Positions 55,172 through 63,999 of a stretch of 64,000 nucleotides of DNA are shown here, piece by piece (position 1 is the first letter of the stretch; every line of letters starts with the position of its first letter). The notes under the pieces are model-generated. The model had not been told where the DNA came from, made no database searches, and was given only the letters and a program-made list of their open reading frames with translations. The stretch spans positions 1 through 64,000 of the forward strand of contig CAZPME010000004.1 of NCBI GenBank assembly GCA_964587885.1, written 5' to 3'. Source of the DNA: UBA60 sp964587885 (GTDB lineage: Archaea; Thermoplasmatota; Poseidoniia; Poseidoniales; Poseidoniaceae). A program made the position numbers and the translations under genes.

Positions 55172-56784
55172 TTGAGAACTTGAGGTTCTGCTGCATTGAC
55201 TTCATCACTCACACCTTTAGAATAACGGGTGAAATTGTTGTTGAACATGCGGGCCAATTTATCGGCCATCACATCATATCTATCTGGTTGCGTCCAAGTA
55301 TTTCGCGGAATCAAAACTTCTGCGGGGACATTGGGGCATGTAGTTGGAACTTCAATCCCAAACCGCTCATCAATAACGAATTCGGCTTGATTCAAACTTC
55401 CATCAAGAGCTGCGTTTAGCATGGCCCTAGTCCACGGTATGCGCATACGTTTCCCGACGCCATATTCCCCGCCAGACCATCCGGTATTGATGAGCCAGCA
55501 AGTTGAGCCATGTTGCTCCATTTTTTGCGACAATAGGTCGGCATAAACACCCGGATGCATCGGCATGAACGGCTCACCAAAACATGCTGAGAATGTTGCT
55601 TGAGGCTCAGTCACTCCGATCTCAGTACCAGCGACCTTCGCAGTATATCCTGAGATGAAATGGTAAGCGGCTTGAGATGGACTAAGGCGACTAATTGGTG
55701 GCAATACGCCAAAGGCATCACAGGTGAGGAAAATGACATTTTGTGGGTGACCCCCCATCGAGTCTTCGGTTCGGTTATCAATAAATTCAATTGGGTATGA
55801 GCCACGAGTATTTTCAGTTTTTGAGGTATCGAAGAAATCCGGAATACCACCTTCATCCATTACGATGTTTTCTAAGACTGAACCAAAACGGCGAGTAGTT
55901 GAGAAAATTTCCGGCTCATCTTCATGGCTGAGATTAATGAGTTTAGCATAACAACCACCTTCAAAGTTGAATATTCCATTTGGCCCCCATCCATGTTCAT
56001 CATCGCCGATGAGTTGCCGTAGTGGGTCAGCAGAAAGAGTAGTTTTTCCAGTACCTGAAAGGCCAAAGAAAATCGCGGTATTTTCTCCGGTGGTATTGGC
56101 TGAGCAATGCATTGGTAACATTCCTCTTAGTGGAAGGTTGTAATTCATCACCGAGAAAATTGATTTTTTAATTTCACCCGCATATCTTGTGCCACCGATT
56201 AAGACACATCGCTCTGCATAATTGACTATGACAAAGGCTTTGCTATTGACTCCGTCTTCTTCTGGGTTGGCTTCAAAGTGAGGAGCGTGGAGTACGACAA
56301 AATCATATTCGTGCTCAACCAATTCTTCTTCACTTGGGCGTACAAACATATTACGGGCAAAAGCCGCGTGCCATGCATTTTGTGTAATTACCCTAATCGG
56401 TAGGCGAACCTCTGGGTCGGCTCCGCAGTAGAGGTCCTGGGTAAAGAGCGCATCTTGTTGGCTGAGATAATTAATGACTTTAGCCTTCATCCCGTCAAAC
56501 ACTTCTTGACTCGTCGAGACGTTTACAGTCCCCCAATTCACATGCTCTGAACTACTCTTTTCATCGACAATAAATTTGTCATTGGGTGAGCGGCCGGTAC
56601 GGTCTCCAGTTTCGGTAACCAAAGCGCCATGGGCCGAAAGGATTCCTTCTTCTCTCGCCACAGCCATTTCAATCAGGTCGTTTGCAGATTGATTCCAATG
56701 AACTGTGCCACTTGCTAATAGTCCGATGGCGTTCAAAGAACGCCCCGAGGGTTTTCCATTACCCTCGCATGCGGGTATTGCCAT
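55168..56784 (-). CDS. pckA: Phosphoenolpyruvate carboxykinase (ATP)
   Basis: 538 aa, the family's normal length. Marks: 'DRTGRSPNDKFIV', GTRYAGEIKKSIF, the P-loop FFGLSGTGKTTLSAD (about 240-254), the metal site 'LIGDDEHGWG', FNFEGGCYAKLINL and 'NTRGSYPIEFIDNR'. It interconverts oxaloacetate plus ATP with PEP, CO2 and ADP at the TCA/gluconeogenesis junction. The ATG at 56784 is preceded by 'ggaggat'; the frame stays open 103 codons further upstream, but that region lacks similarity and overlaps the divergent gene's start. Confidence 0.96.
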   Translation of the reverse strand: MAIPACEGNGKPSGRSLNAIGLLASGTVHWNQSANDLIEMAVAREEGILSAHGALVTETGDRTGRSPNDKFIVDEKSSSEHVNWGTVNVSTSQEVFDGMKAKVINYLSQQDALFTQDLYCGADPEVRLPIRVITQNAWHAAFARNMFVRPSEEELVEHEYDFVVLHAPHFEANPEEDGVNSKAFVIVNYAERCVLIGGTRYAGEIKKSIFSVMNYNLPLRGMLPMHCSANTTGENTAIFFGLSGTGKTTLSADPLRQLIGDDEHGWGPNGIFNFEGGCYAKLINLSHEDEPEIFSTTRRFGSVLENIVMDEGGIPDFFDTSKTENTRGSYPIEFIDNRTEDSMGGHPQNVIFLTCDAFGVLPPISRLSPSQAAYHFISGYTAKVAGTEIGVTEPQATFSACFGEPFMPMHPGVYADLLSQKMEQHGSTCWLINTGWSGGEYGVGKRMRIPWTRAMLNAALDGSLNQAEFVIDERFGIEVPTTCPNVPAEVLIPRNTWTQPDRYDVMADKLARMFNNNFTRYSKGVSDEVNAAEPQVLN

Positions 56785-56833
56785 GATGTTCCGCCATCCT
56801 CCTCGCCTTTGTGCCTTGCGGCTTGAAACCGTC

Positions 56834-56840
56834 CATAAAA
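56834..56840 (+). promoter_or_regulatory. TATA-like box for the giant membrane protein gene
   Basis: CATAAAA, about 26 bp before the ATG at 56863. This spacing would give a leaderless transcript starting at that ATG and supports choosing it over the GTG at 56854. Confidence 0.35.
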
Positions 56841-56862
56841 CAACCAAAACAGCGTGTCCTTC

Positions 56863-59800
56863 ATGAGCCGAAAGCATGTATCGGTTCGTATGGGGGAAGG
56901 TGATGTTAGCACTGAAGATTCGCCCGATGAAAAAACCGAGTCGAGCAAAGACCGCATCATTGACCAACGCTCCTTTGAATTGGGGGGGGGGTTGGATATC
57001 TCGGATTTCCTCGTTGGCAATACCCTTGAAGCCGCTAAGGCTGATGATGAACGCGATGATTTGCATCGGCAGCAGGTCGCTGAACGAGCACAACGAGGAG
57101 AGGAAGCCTCGGATTCAGCTGTTGGTTTGCTGATTGATCCTTTTGAGCGGGCAGAAGTCGGAGGTGAAATTTCATCTCGTGCTGGCGAAATATTACGCGA
57201 TGGAACTGTGGCGGTAGCCGCTGAAAGTGATACGATTACCGAGTTAGCCACCGAGGGCGAAAAGCGTCTACACTGGTCATTGATGGTGACTATGATAGTA
57301 GTTTATTCCCTCATTGGTTGGTTAGTAGGGACAATTCTTCCACCGGCAATCGGTGGCATTGGTCTAATTTTGTTGGCTGGGTTTGGATTGTGGTTGGGTG
57401 AGCGTTGGATTCCTAATCCCAATATGCGTATTCTCGGAGTCACATGGGTTATTATTTCGATGAAACTACTCTACGGGCTGGCTCTTGACTTGCACCACTG
57501 GGGGCTACTAGAAGAGTATGCACCAAGTGGAATGGGCGCTGATTCAGCTCTTGGAGCGTTAATGGTAGCAATCATTGGTCTAAATATTGCCATTGCCCAA
57601 CATCATGATGAAGATGCTATCGCTGCTCAAGCGACTCTAGTTACATTAGCCCTAGCCAGTGCAACGGGAGCTATTTACGGTGAAATCAGCCTTGCTTTAA
57701 TGATTGGCTTTGCCACAATATTGTTGCATGGTTTAGCACTATTGCGTAAATCAGGAAATCTCGCCAGTCTTGGAATTGCTGCCAGTAATTTGTGGATTGG
57801 AATCCACGCATTGGCAAATGGTTGGTCGCTTGGCGGATTGGAAATATTGCATTTCAATGATGCCTTATTGGTATTCCTACTAATGATTTTTGTCAATTCG
57901 ACTAACGCCACAATTGCGGCACGGTTTTACCAATCAAAGAATTGGTTTAGTGATGGTTTTTCATTACTCGGACTAGGTCGACCCGGTTTGTGGGGAGTTT
58001 CGGTTGCACTCGGAATGGTTGGGGCCTTGATGGCTATTGCCGCCAATCGTTCCGAGACCGGATATGCCCTCGCTCAAGTGGTGTTGTTGATGGCGGTTTT
58101 CGGTGGCTCATATCTTGCGGTGCGAGGAGTTGCAATAGACCGTTTGCAAAAATATCTCATCATTCCAATGCCAACCTTGATTTTAGTCCTTGTAGTTTTG
58201 GAATCGGGATTAGTCGAATTTGCGATGACCGGTTTATCCTCTTATGGATTATTTGCTATTGGGGCGGCAATAGTCACAGCAAATCTGTTGCTCAAACACC
58301 AATCCTCAGTTAGCGATCATGTACTTTGGCTTGGGGGCATTACTAGTCTATTTCTATTGACAATTTTAGTACCCGCCGATGAGGTTGAAGGGGGGCGCAT
58401 ACTCTTGTTTGGAATCATTGCGGTTTGTGCAGGAATGGCATTATTAGCCATTCTACGTGATTCACCTAGCCTAGCCGGAGTCTCGGTAATTGCACCATGG
58501 GTTTGGGCCTTTGCATTTGCTACAGACATTGAAACTAGAATGGTCGGCGCAGATGTTGTTGTGATGCATTTTTCTCCCAACGACCTAGCATTTTTCTTGG
58601 CAGCAATTGTTGCCATTCAACAACCAGTGAACAATCGCTTAGGTGCAACTGGAGTGAATTTGGCAGGAAAATTATTGGGAATGTCGGAGATTAGCACCCG
58701 CCTACGTGATTCAGGAATAATGCAATTGTGGAATATAGGCCTACTGGTTGCACTACTTGGCATCCTTGCAATAACTCGCCCTGGCGCTATTTCAAGCGTA
58801 GGATTAGTGATGGTTTTCTCCTTACTATTGTTAGTACATATTGGCGCAGAAATAACTGGGCGGCATCAAAACAACCCGCAATTTCTAATCGTATCATTTG
58901 GCATCACTGCACTATTATTGCAATGGCGAATTGGTCTTGATGCAATTTGGCCAATATTCATTTCACTCGCCGCTTTACCGCTGGCAAGTGCTGAAGTTGA
59001 GCGCCTCAATACTTGGATGGCCGGGGCAGATTCCATTGATCGAGGTGCTGATGAGGATGCACTTCAACCTCAGCCAGAGAGTATTTTCACTCTACAGATG
59101 GGTTTGATAGCTGCTAGTTTGATGGTATTTTATATTTCAAGCACAACGCTTGGGAAGAGTGAATTAACCCATCCATATTGGTGGCCATCAGCGATATTGA
59201 CGGCATGGATATTTGTTGCAGTCGTAGCTGCAACACTCGCAGTATACTTGCCCAAAGCCGACTCATTTGACAAGATACTACAGCCGGCAATGGCTAGTAT
59301 CATCATGATAATAGCGATGATTGTAGCAGTTAATGATGCACAGTTTTCTGCATGGCCATTTTGGGCAGGCTTGCTAATATTTTTGGCTACAGGTGGCTGG
59401 TTGGCAGCCCAAGGAGAAATACGTTCAGGCATCAAAAGTGTCGCTCGTCGCGATGATCGTATCGCAGAGTATAGTCAAGCACAACAAGCCACAACTCATT
59501 CTAATGACCTTAGTGGTGTAAAAATGTTCGACCCAAGGGTAGTTGAATTAGCAGAGAAGCAGAAAAAGCGCCGAAAACGGTCGGGTAGTATAGGTGAATA
59601 CGACCTCATTGCTGGCGACATCCATCATCGGCCCGTCGTAGTCTTGGCGTTCATCACTGGATTGTTATTGGGAACAACTTGGTGGTCATTTTTCAGCGGC
59701 CAGGGTGAGTCAATGCTTGCCTTCGGAGGAGTAACGTCTGTAATTTTCATTGGACTTTCGCGTTGGCGTGCCTCTACACTTAATTTACGATTACCGGATA

Positions 59801-60813
59801 TGATGGGTATTGAAACTCCTATTGCCTGGACTCTACTTGGCTTATCTTTGACCTATCTAAGTGGCCGTCTATCCCTCACATACGTTACATCTAGTGACCA
59901 GATTAGTCTACTAATATTGGTCTTATTAACAGTAATATTAGCTGGTTTCTCATTGTTGAATCGTCCGGACGTTGCAATCCGCCTCCCATCTTCATTGGAA
60001 TGGATTTTATTCATTCTTGCTGGCACTCGTCTTATTACTTTCTTACTTGGGGGGAGAATGCCGAATCTGTTTTCAGTTGATCCTTCTGATGGCGACATGC
60101 TCAATTGGACATTGCCATGGGGTGTTCAAGAAGCGATTCTTATCATGGTGCTGCTAGTTTGGGATTGGGTAGAATCCCAACGCCTACAACGCCAATTATC
60201 CGACCATAGAAGTGCCGGTGGGCGTGCCTTAATTGTTGCATTAGTGGCGATTATTTCAATCGGTCCAGCATTAATGTTAGCAATTGGATTAGCTCTGCGG
60301 CGTGGATTTGATTGGGACCAACCCGCAGTCGGTCTAGTAGCCCTTCCTTTGGTATTGGTTGCTTGGTCTAGTCTCGAATCGTGGTCAATTCTTCCACTGT
60401 TCAATACGTTGAGTAATGTTGCTCTTATCATGGCAGTTGTAGCCATAGTTTTGGTAATACATTCATTGCTATCTATCAAACCACATTGGACAAGCGCTTG
60501 GCTTTGGGATGCTCAAATATTATTGCCAATCGCAGCAGTATTGGCCTTCAGTACGTATCCTAGCGCATTAGTAATCAGCCTACTCGCAGTATCTCTCTTG
60601 GGTTGGATATGCGGGGTTTTACAGAGGCGTCGAAGTTGGCGCGTCATTGGTGCAATCAATCTCGCCAGTGCATGGTTAGTGGGTTTATTCAGCCTGCAAA
60701 GCAATCAATTCAATCCAATTTCGGCATTACTGATGTTGGTTGCCACCGGAGTAGTACTTGGCATAGTCACTTGGCTAAACCAAGCATATGAGGCTGAATT
60801 GGCAAATGATTAG
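56863..60813 (+). CDS. 1316-aa polytopic membrane protein of unknown function
   Basis: After a hydrophilic acidic N-terminal region of about 140 residues, almost the whole protein is membrane-embedded: 30 or more hydrophobic segments are visible, interrupted by short polar loops and one longer charged loop (about 855-920, including 'AEKQKKRRKRSGS'). The segments are poor in charged residues and no transporter signature, glycosyltransferase DxD or oligosaccharyltransferase WWDYG motif was found. The length resembles DUF2339-type giant membrane proteins. A 10-nt G run (56982-56991) encodes Leu40-Gly43. Tail-to-tail 4-bp overlap with glmM. An ATG at 56890 is an alternative start. Confidence 0.75.
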   Translation: MSRKHVSVRMGEGDVSTEDSPDEKTESSKDRIIDQRSFELGGGLDISDFLVGNTLEAAKADDERDDLHRQQVAERAQRGEEASDSAVGLLIDPFERAEVGGEISSRAGEILRDGTVAVAAESDTITELATEGEKRLHWSLMVTMIVVYSLIGWLVGTILPPAIGGIGLILLAGFGLWLGERWIPNPNMRILGVTWVIISMKLLYGLALDLHHWGLLEEYAPSGMGADSALGALMVAIIGLNIAIAQHHDEDAIAAQATLVTLALASATGAIYGEISLALMIGFATILLHGLALLRKSGNLASLGIAASNLWIGIHALANGWSLGGLEILHFNDALLVFLLMIFVNSTNATIAARFYQSKNWFSDGFSLLGLGRPGLWGVSVALGMVGALMAIAANRSETGYALAQVVLLMAVFGGSYLAVRGVAIDRLQKYLIIPMPTLILVLVVLESGLVEFAMTGLSSYGLFAIGAAIVTANLLLKHQSSVSDHVLWLGGITSLFLLTILVPADEVEGGRILLFGIIAVCAGMALLAILRDSPSLAGVSVIAPWVWAFAFATDIETRMVGADVVVMHFSPNDLAFFLAAIVAIQQPVNNRLGATGVNLAGKLLGMSEISTRLRDSGIMQLWNIGLLVALLGILAITRPGAISSVGLVMVFSLLLLVHIGAEITGRHQNNPQFLIVSFGITALLLQWRIGLDAIWPIFISLAALPLASAEVERLNTWMAGADSIDRGADEDALQPQPESIFTLQMGLIAASLMVFYISSTTLGKSELTHPYWWPSAILTAWIFVAVVAATLAVYLPKADSFDKILQPAMASIIMIIAMIVAVNDAQFSAWPFWAGLLIFLATGGWLAAQGEIRSGIKSVARRDDRIAEYSQAQQATTHSNDLSGVKMFDPRVVELAEKQKKRRKRSGSIGEYDLIAGDIHHRPVVVLAFITGLLLGTTWWSFFSGQGESMLAFGGVTSVIFIGLSRWRASTLNLRLPDMMGIETPIAWTLLGLSLTYLSGRLSLTYVTSSDQISLLILVLLTVILAGFSLLNRPDVAIRLPSSLEWILFILAGTRLITFLLGGRMPNLFSVDPSDGDMLNWTLPWGVQEAILIMVLLVWDWVESQRLQRQLSDHRSAGGRALIVALVAIISIGPALMLAIGLALRRGFDWDQPAVGLVALPLVLVAWSSLESWSILPLFNTLSNVALIMAVVAIVLVIHSLLSIKPHWTSAWLWDAQILLPIAAVLAFSTYPSALVISLLAVSLLGWICGVLQRRRSWRVIGAINLASAWLVGLFSLQSNQFNPISALLMLVATGVVLGIVTWLNQAYEAELAND

Positions 60814-62441
60814 TCAATTAATTCACGTTTCAATACTTCCTCAATTACTTCAAGTAATTGTTGTGCTAAATTGCTTAACATAGAAATTTCCGGGGCCATC
60901 CGAATGCTTACATTGGTTTTTGCTTCAGTTCCAGAATTGCGAATTCCAATACTTACTGGTTGCCCATTGAGAGTTGCCTCTAGCAACAATAGCGAAGTTT
61001 CACCAGCAATTGCTGTCCGTCGCCAATCTTGGCATTCCCCCCAATTCATCACTGAATCTCGGGCTAAGTCCTCGACCATATCCGAAAGTGAATTTTCCCC
61101 ATCCCACCGACTTCGCTCAACTCCTTTTATTGAGATTCGCCGTTTCCATCCACGGGTAAAGCCCCCTAGACAAATACCCCCCAACCCTCGGTCTGCAGAT
61201 AATACAGCAAGCAAAGTTGCAACGCCATCACCGACCAAACTCCAGTGTCCAGTCAGTGTTGGATGGGGACTAGGTAGGACTAGATGACCACTATCTTCAC
61301 TACCGACAATTTTTGGCATCGCTTCATCATGGAGAAATCCCTCTAGTGCAGAGAATGATTTTGCAAGTGCAGCAGAAAGCCATCGGTCTCCGACTGCGGT
61401 TTGGAAATCTACATTGAGGCCGAGGTCGGTTTCAATTGAAGCAGCGAGTTGCCATCCAGCCCCTCCGGAACGTAATATCGCGTCGGCCATCATATCGCCA
61501 TCAAATATTGCAAGGCCACCTTCAACAACTACAATCAGTAAGCACCTGTCACCATCACCATCAAGTGCCGCACCGACGACAAACCCTTCATCCCAATGCT
61601 CAGGTCTACCGTTTTGGCAATATTCACTTAGGTGTATTAGGAGTGCATGTTGACCTGAATAGGAGATCAATTCTTCCCAACTCCAATTGTCATTTGGAGA
61701 AAAATCTCCAGCACCACAATCCACATTAAGCCCTGTAGGGTTACCGACAGAAAACACATTGATGCCATTATTGATTAACCACTCAACTAACCATTCTTGG
61801 GCCGAACCTCCAGAGGTGTCAAGGGCAATTCCTTCCGGGGGAATTGAAGGGGCATGGTTGGATGAATTTTTTGCTAAATTCTCTGTAAATAGCGCCAATC
61901 GTTTTTCGAGTACTTGTCGATGAATCACCCGTCCATCCATTCTCCCATCGGGTTGAGAAATTCGTTTCAATTCAGGGATATCAATTTCGCGCTCTTCAGC
62001 AGCCAATTGGGCAACGATATCGCTAACTTGATCCTCAAACGGGGGCATCGATTTGTAACCATGCGAATCAAAAATTTTCACACCAGAATCAGCAACAGGG
62101 TTGTGGCTAGCAGTGACCATACAACCGATCTTCGCCCCTCTCTCAAGGAGGCATGCTTGAAGCGCCGGGGTAGCCACATCTCCAACCCAAATGACTGAAA
62201 TTCCCCGCAGATGAAAACCTTGGGTTATCGCTTCTACTAATCCCGAATTATCGGGACGCAGATCCCATCCTATGACTACCTCATCCCCTTTAGCCAGAGT
62301 TGCTCCTAGTGCTTCCCCGATTAGACGAAAAAGTCGAGGGCAAATTGTCCTCATTGTGAACAATGAGTTTATTGCATCATCATCGCTTTCGCCATCCGCG
62401 ACAACCTTGCCACGAATGCCATCAGTTCCAAACAGCCTCAT
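60810..62441 (-). CDS. glmM: Phosphoglucosamine mutase / phosphomannomutase family
   Basis: 543 aa alpha-D-phosphohexomutase. Blocks in order: LFGTDGIRG, the phosphoserine loop MVTASHNPVADSGVKIF, the metal loop ALDGDGDRCLLI, 'IVGSEDSGHLVLP' for sugar recognition and the phosphate-binding 'GIRNSGTEAKTNVSIR'. It interconverts the 6- and 1-phosphates of glucosamine (or mannose/glucose). It is longer than typical GlmM (about 450 aa) through insertions near residues 15-30 and in domain 2/3. The GlmU-like acetyltransferase gene ends 8 bp upstream on the same strand, making GlmM the more likely assignment. Confidence 0.88.
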   Translation of the reverse strand: MRLFGTDGIRGKVVADGESDDDAINSLFTMRTICPRLFRLIGEALGATLAKGDEVVIGWDLRPDNSGLVEAITQGFHLRGISVIWVGDVATPALQACLLERGAKIGCMVTASHNPVADSGVKIFDSHGYKSMPPFEDQVSDIVAQLAAEEREIDIPELKRISQPDGRMDGRVIHRQVLEKRLALFTENLAKNSSNHAPSIPPEGIALDTSGGSAQEWLVEWLINNGINVFSVGNPTGLNVDCGAGDFSPNDNWSWEELISYSGQHALLIHLSEYCQNGRPEHWDEGFVVGAALDGDGDRCLLIVVVEGGLAIFDGDMMADAILRSGGAGWQLAASIETDLGLNVDFQTAVGDRWLSAALAKSFSALEGFLHDEAMPKIVGSEDSGHLVLPSPHPTLTGHWSLVGDGVATLLAVLSADRGLGGICLGGFTRGWKRRISIKGVERSRWDGENSLSDMVEDLARDSVMNWGECQDWRRTAIAGETSLLLLEATLNGQPVSIGIRNSGTEAKTNVSIRMAPEISMLSNLAQQLLEVIEEVLKRELID

Positions 62442-62449
62442 GTCTCCAC

Positions 62450-63148
62450 CTAGGAAATGAATGAACCTGCTCCATGAATACCACTTACAGTTGCATTTGG
62501 AACAACCATTGAATCACAGCCAAGTATCACTCCTGGATTGGTAACCGCGTTGCAACCTAATTGGCATCCTTCACCCAGAAGAGCGCCGAATTTACGCAAT
62601 CCTGTGGCGATTCGCCCTTCACCATATCGAGTTTTGACCTCTTTACCATCATGGCGTAGATTAGATAATTTCACTCCCGCACCAAGATTAACTCCTGAAC
62701 CAAGAATCGAATCACCAACATAGTTGAAATGTGGTGCTTTTGCACTAGGGAAAAGAATACTGTGCTTAACCTCGGTTGCGTGGCCAATTACTGAATCTGC
62801 ACAAGCCCAAGTATTGGCTCTTACTAATGCGCCATGACGAACATCACAGCGCGGTCCAATATAGCAAGGTCCAATAATATGACAAGAGGGTCCGATAGTA
62901 GCCAAGTCATCGATATAAATTGTGCCTGCGCTATCATCGATAGTGGTTGTTGCATCTAATTCATCCGGAATATTACTTCCAATAACTGACAAAATTGTAG
63001 CCAATTGTGACTTTAAACCATTCTCTGAATTTGGGTCGAGTAAATGCCATGCAACCGATTCGGGGATTGCTGGAACATACCCATCGTATTCTGCATTCGC
63101 AGATGGCCAAAGTACAGCCGGTCGCGCAGATTCAGGTACCCCGTCCAT
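62450..63148 (-). CDS. Left-handed beta-helix acetyltransferase (GlmU C-terminal-domain-like)
   Basis: 232 aa from the ATG at 63148. Hexapeptide repeats 'IGPSCHIIGPCYIGPRCDVR' run through the middle, with 'KHSILFPSAKAPHFNYVGDS' and ILGSGVNLGAGVKLSNLRHDG matching the acetyl-CoA/glucosamine-1-phosphate site of GlmU (His in APHFNYVGD). The nucleotidyltransferase half of bifunctional GlmU is absent; a separate nucleotidyltransferase (31.7 or 38.9 kb) could supply the second step. The gene precedes glmM with an 8-bp gap, so the pair points to UDP-GlcNAc synthesis. An in-frame start at 63220 would overlap the winged-helix gene. Confidence 0.82.
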   Translation of the reverse strand: MDGVPESARPAVLWPSANAEYDGYVPAIPESVAWHLLDPNSENGLKSQLATILSVIGSNIPDELDATTTIDDSAGTIYIDDLATIGPSCHIIGPCYIGPRCDVRHGALVRANTWACADSVIGHATEVKHSILFPSAKAPHFNYVGDSILGSGVNLGAGVKLSNLRHDGKEVKTRYGEGRIATGLRKFGALLGEGCQLGCNAVTNPGVILGCDSMVVPNATVSGIHGAGSFIS

Positions 63149-63185
63149 GGCTAGGCGAAAACGATGCTGGACATGGGGTTTACGC

Positions 63186-63440
63186 TTAGGATAGGGCGTA
63201 GATTCTCTTACCGGTACCACTATCCAAGGTCCAATTGACTTGTTTTAGATATCGAGGGATGAAAAAGCCTATTTTTCTCGCAGTAAGGCCATGGTTTCTC
63301 ATTTTTCGGTTATTTGAGAGATGACTGACAATATCCGCTGCTGAACAGCCTGGGTATTGCTTCACATAATCGATTATTTCTCGCTTTAATCGATCTAACC
63401 GCGCTTGCTTTTGGCTACCTATTGCAGTATTCTTCTTCAT
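63186..63440 (-). CDS. Small winged-helix DNA-binding protein
   Basis: 84 aa from the ATG at 63440. The basic N-terminus is followed by LKREIIDYVKQYPGCSAADIVSHL and, after a basic loop, 'LTARKIGFFIPRYLKQVNW', the helix-turn-helix of a compact winged helix, ending in a short wing 'GTGKRIYALS'. Probably a transcription regulator. A TATA box 26 bp upstream fits a leaderless transcript from this ATG. It lies 37 bp upstream of the acetyltransferase gene on the same strand and could be co-transcribed with it. Confidence 0.7.
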   Translation of the reverse strand: MKKNTAIGSQKQARLDRLKREIIDYVKQYPGCSAADIVSHLSNNRKMRNHGLTARKIGFFIPRYLKQVNWTLDSGTGKRIYALS

Positions 63441-63461
63441 AGTGTAATATATGCACTGAGA

Positions 63462-63470
63462 GTATATTAT
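63462..63470 (-). promoter_or_regulatory. TATA box of the winged-helix gene
   Basis: On the minus strand the sequence reads ATAATATAC, centred 26 bp before the ATG at 63440, the spacing expected for a leaderless archaeal transcript. Confidence 0.55.
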
Positions 63471-63498
63471 CAAAGGCCGGGATACCCCTAAAAACGCT

Positions 63499-63999
63499 CT
63501 ACTGAGTTGAAATCACATCATCCCAAGACTTTGCGCTACCCCGCCTATAAACATCGTTATGAAACCTTCGTTGGGGGTAATGAACACATCTTGCAATCCG
63601 GCCCCGATGGTCGTAAATTCCTTGTCGCGTATATAGAGGGACATTTACCTCTTCCAGGATGAGATTTGGGCCGGTTTTGGATGGTGGAGCATCTTCAACT
63701 CGTTCAAGTTCACCATCCCACAGCAATTGGTCAGTAGTTGGTGGTTGTAAAGTCTCATTTTGGCTTATACTGAACCCACCTTCAGCTAATTTGCACCACC
63801 GCCAAGCAGTTTGCGAACCATCATTCAACCAATCAGTCATTTTGCGCATCTGCTTAATATCGGGTAAGGCAAGAAGGGTGCGCTCCCACCATCCATCGGT
63901 ACGGGCTAGTGTTACATGGTGAACTCCTGGTTGAACTTCACGCGAATCCATAGTATCAATCCAAGTGCGGCAAATACCATCCAATCGTATTGGAATAAC
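63499..63999 (-). CDS. Hypothetical protein, 5' end outside the window
   Basis: At least 166 residues, open to the window edge; an internal TTG at 63984 is a possible but unconvincing start. Soluble and mixed alpha/beta with many Trp residues. The C-terminal part 'YTRQGIYDHRGRIARCVHYP' and 'RRFHNDVYRRGSAKSWDDVI' is basic and conserved-looking. No family recognised. It precedes the winged-helix gene on the same strand, but that gene has its own TATA box. Confidence 0.55.
   Translation of the reverse strand, partial: VIPIRLDGICRTWIDTMDSREVQPGVHHVTLARTDGWWERTLLALPDIKQMRKMTDWLNDGSQTAWRWCKLAEGGFSISQNETLQPPTTDQLLWDGELERVEDAPPSKTGPNLILEEVNVPLYTRQGIYDHRGRIARCVHYPQRRFHNDVYRRGSAKSWDDVISTQ

Noticed and set aside
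56785..57093. N-terminal extension of PEPCK in the same open frame
   Set aside because: No similarity to the family, it overlaps the divergent gene's start, and a good ribosome-binding site precedes the ATG at 56784.
61436..61729. His/Gln-rich plus-strand frame opposite glmM
   Set aside because: Antisense to a strongly conserved gene, with composition typical of shadow translation.
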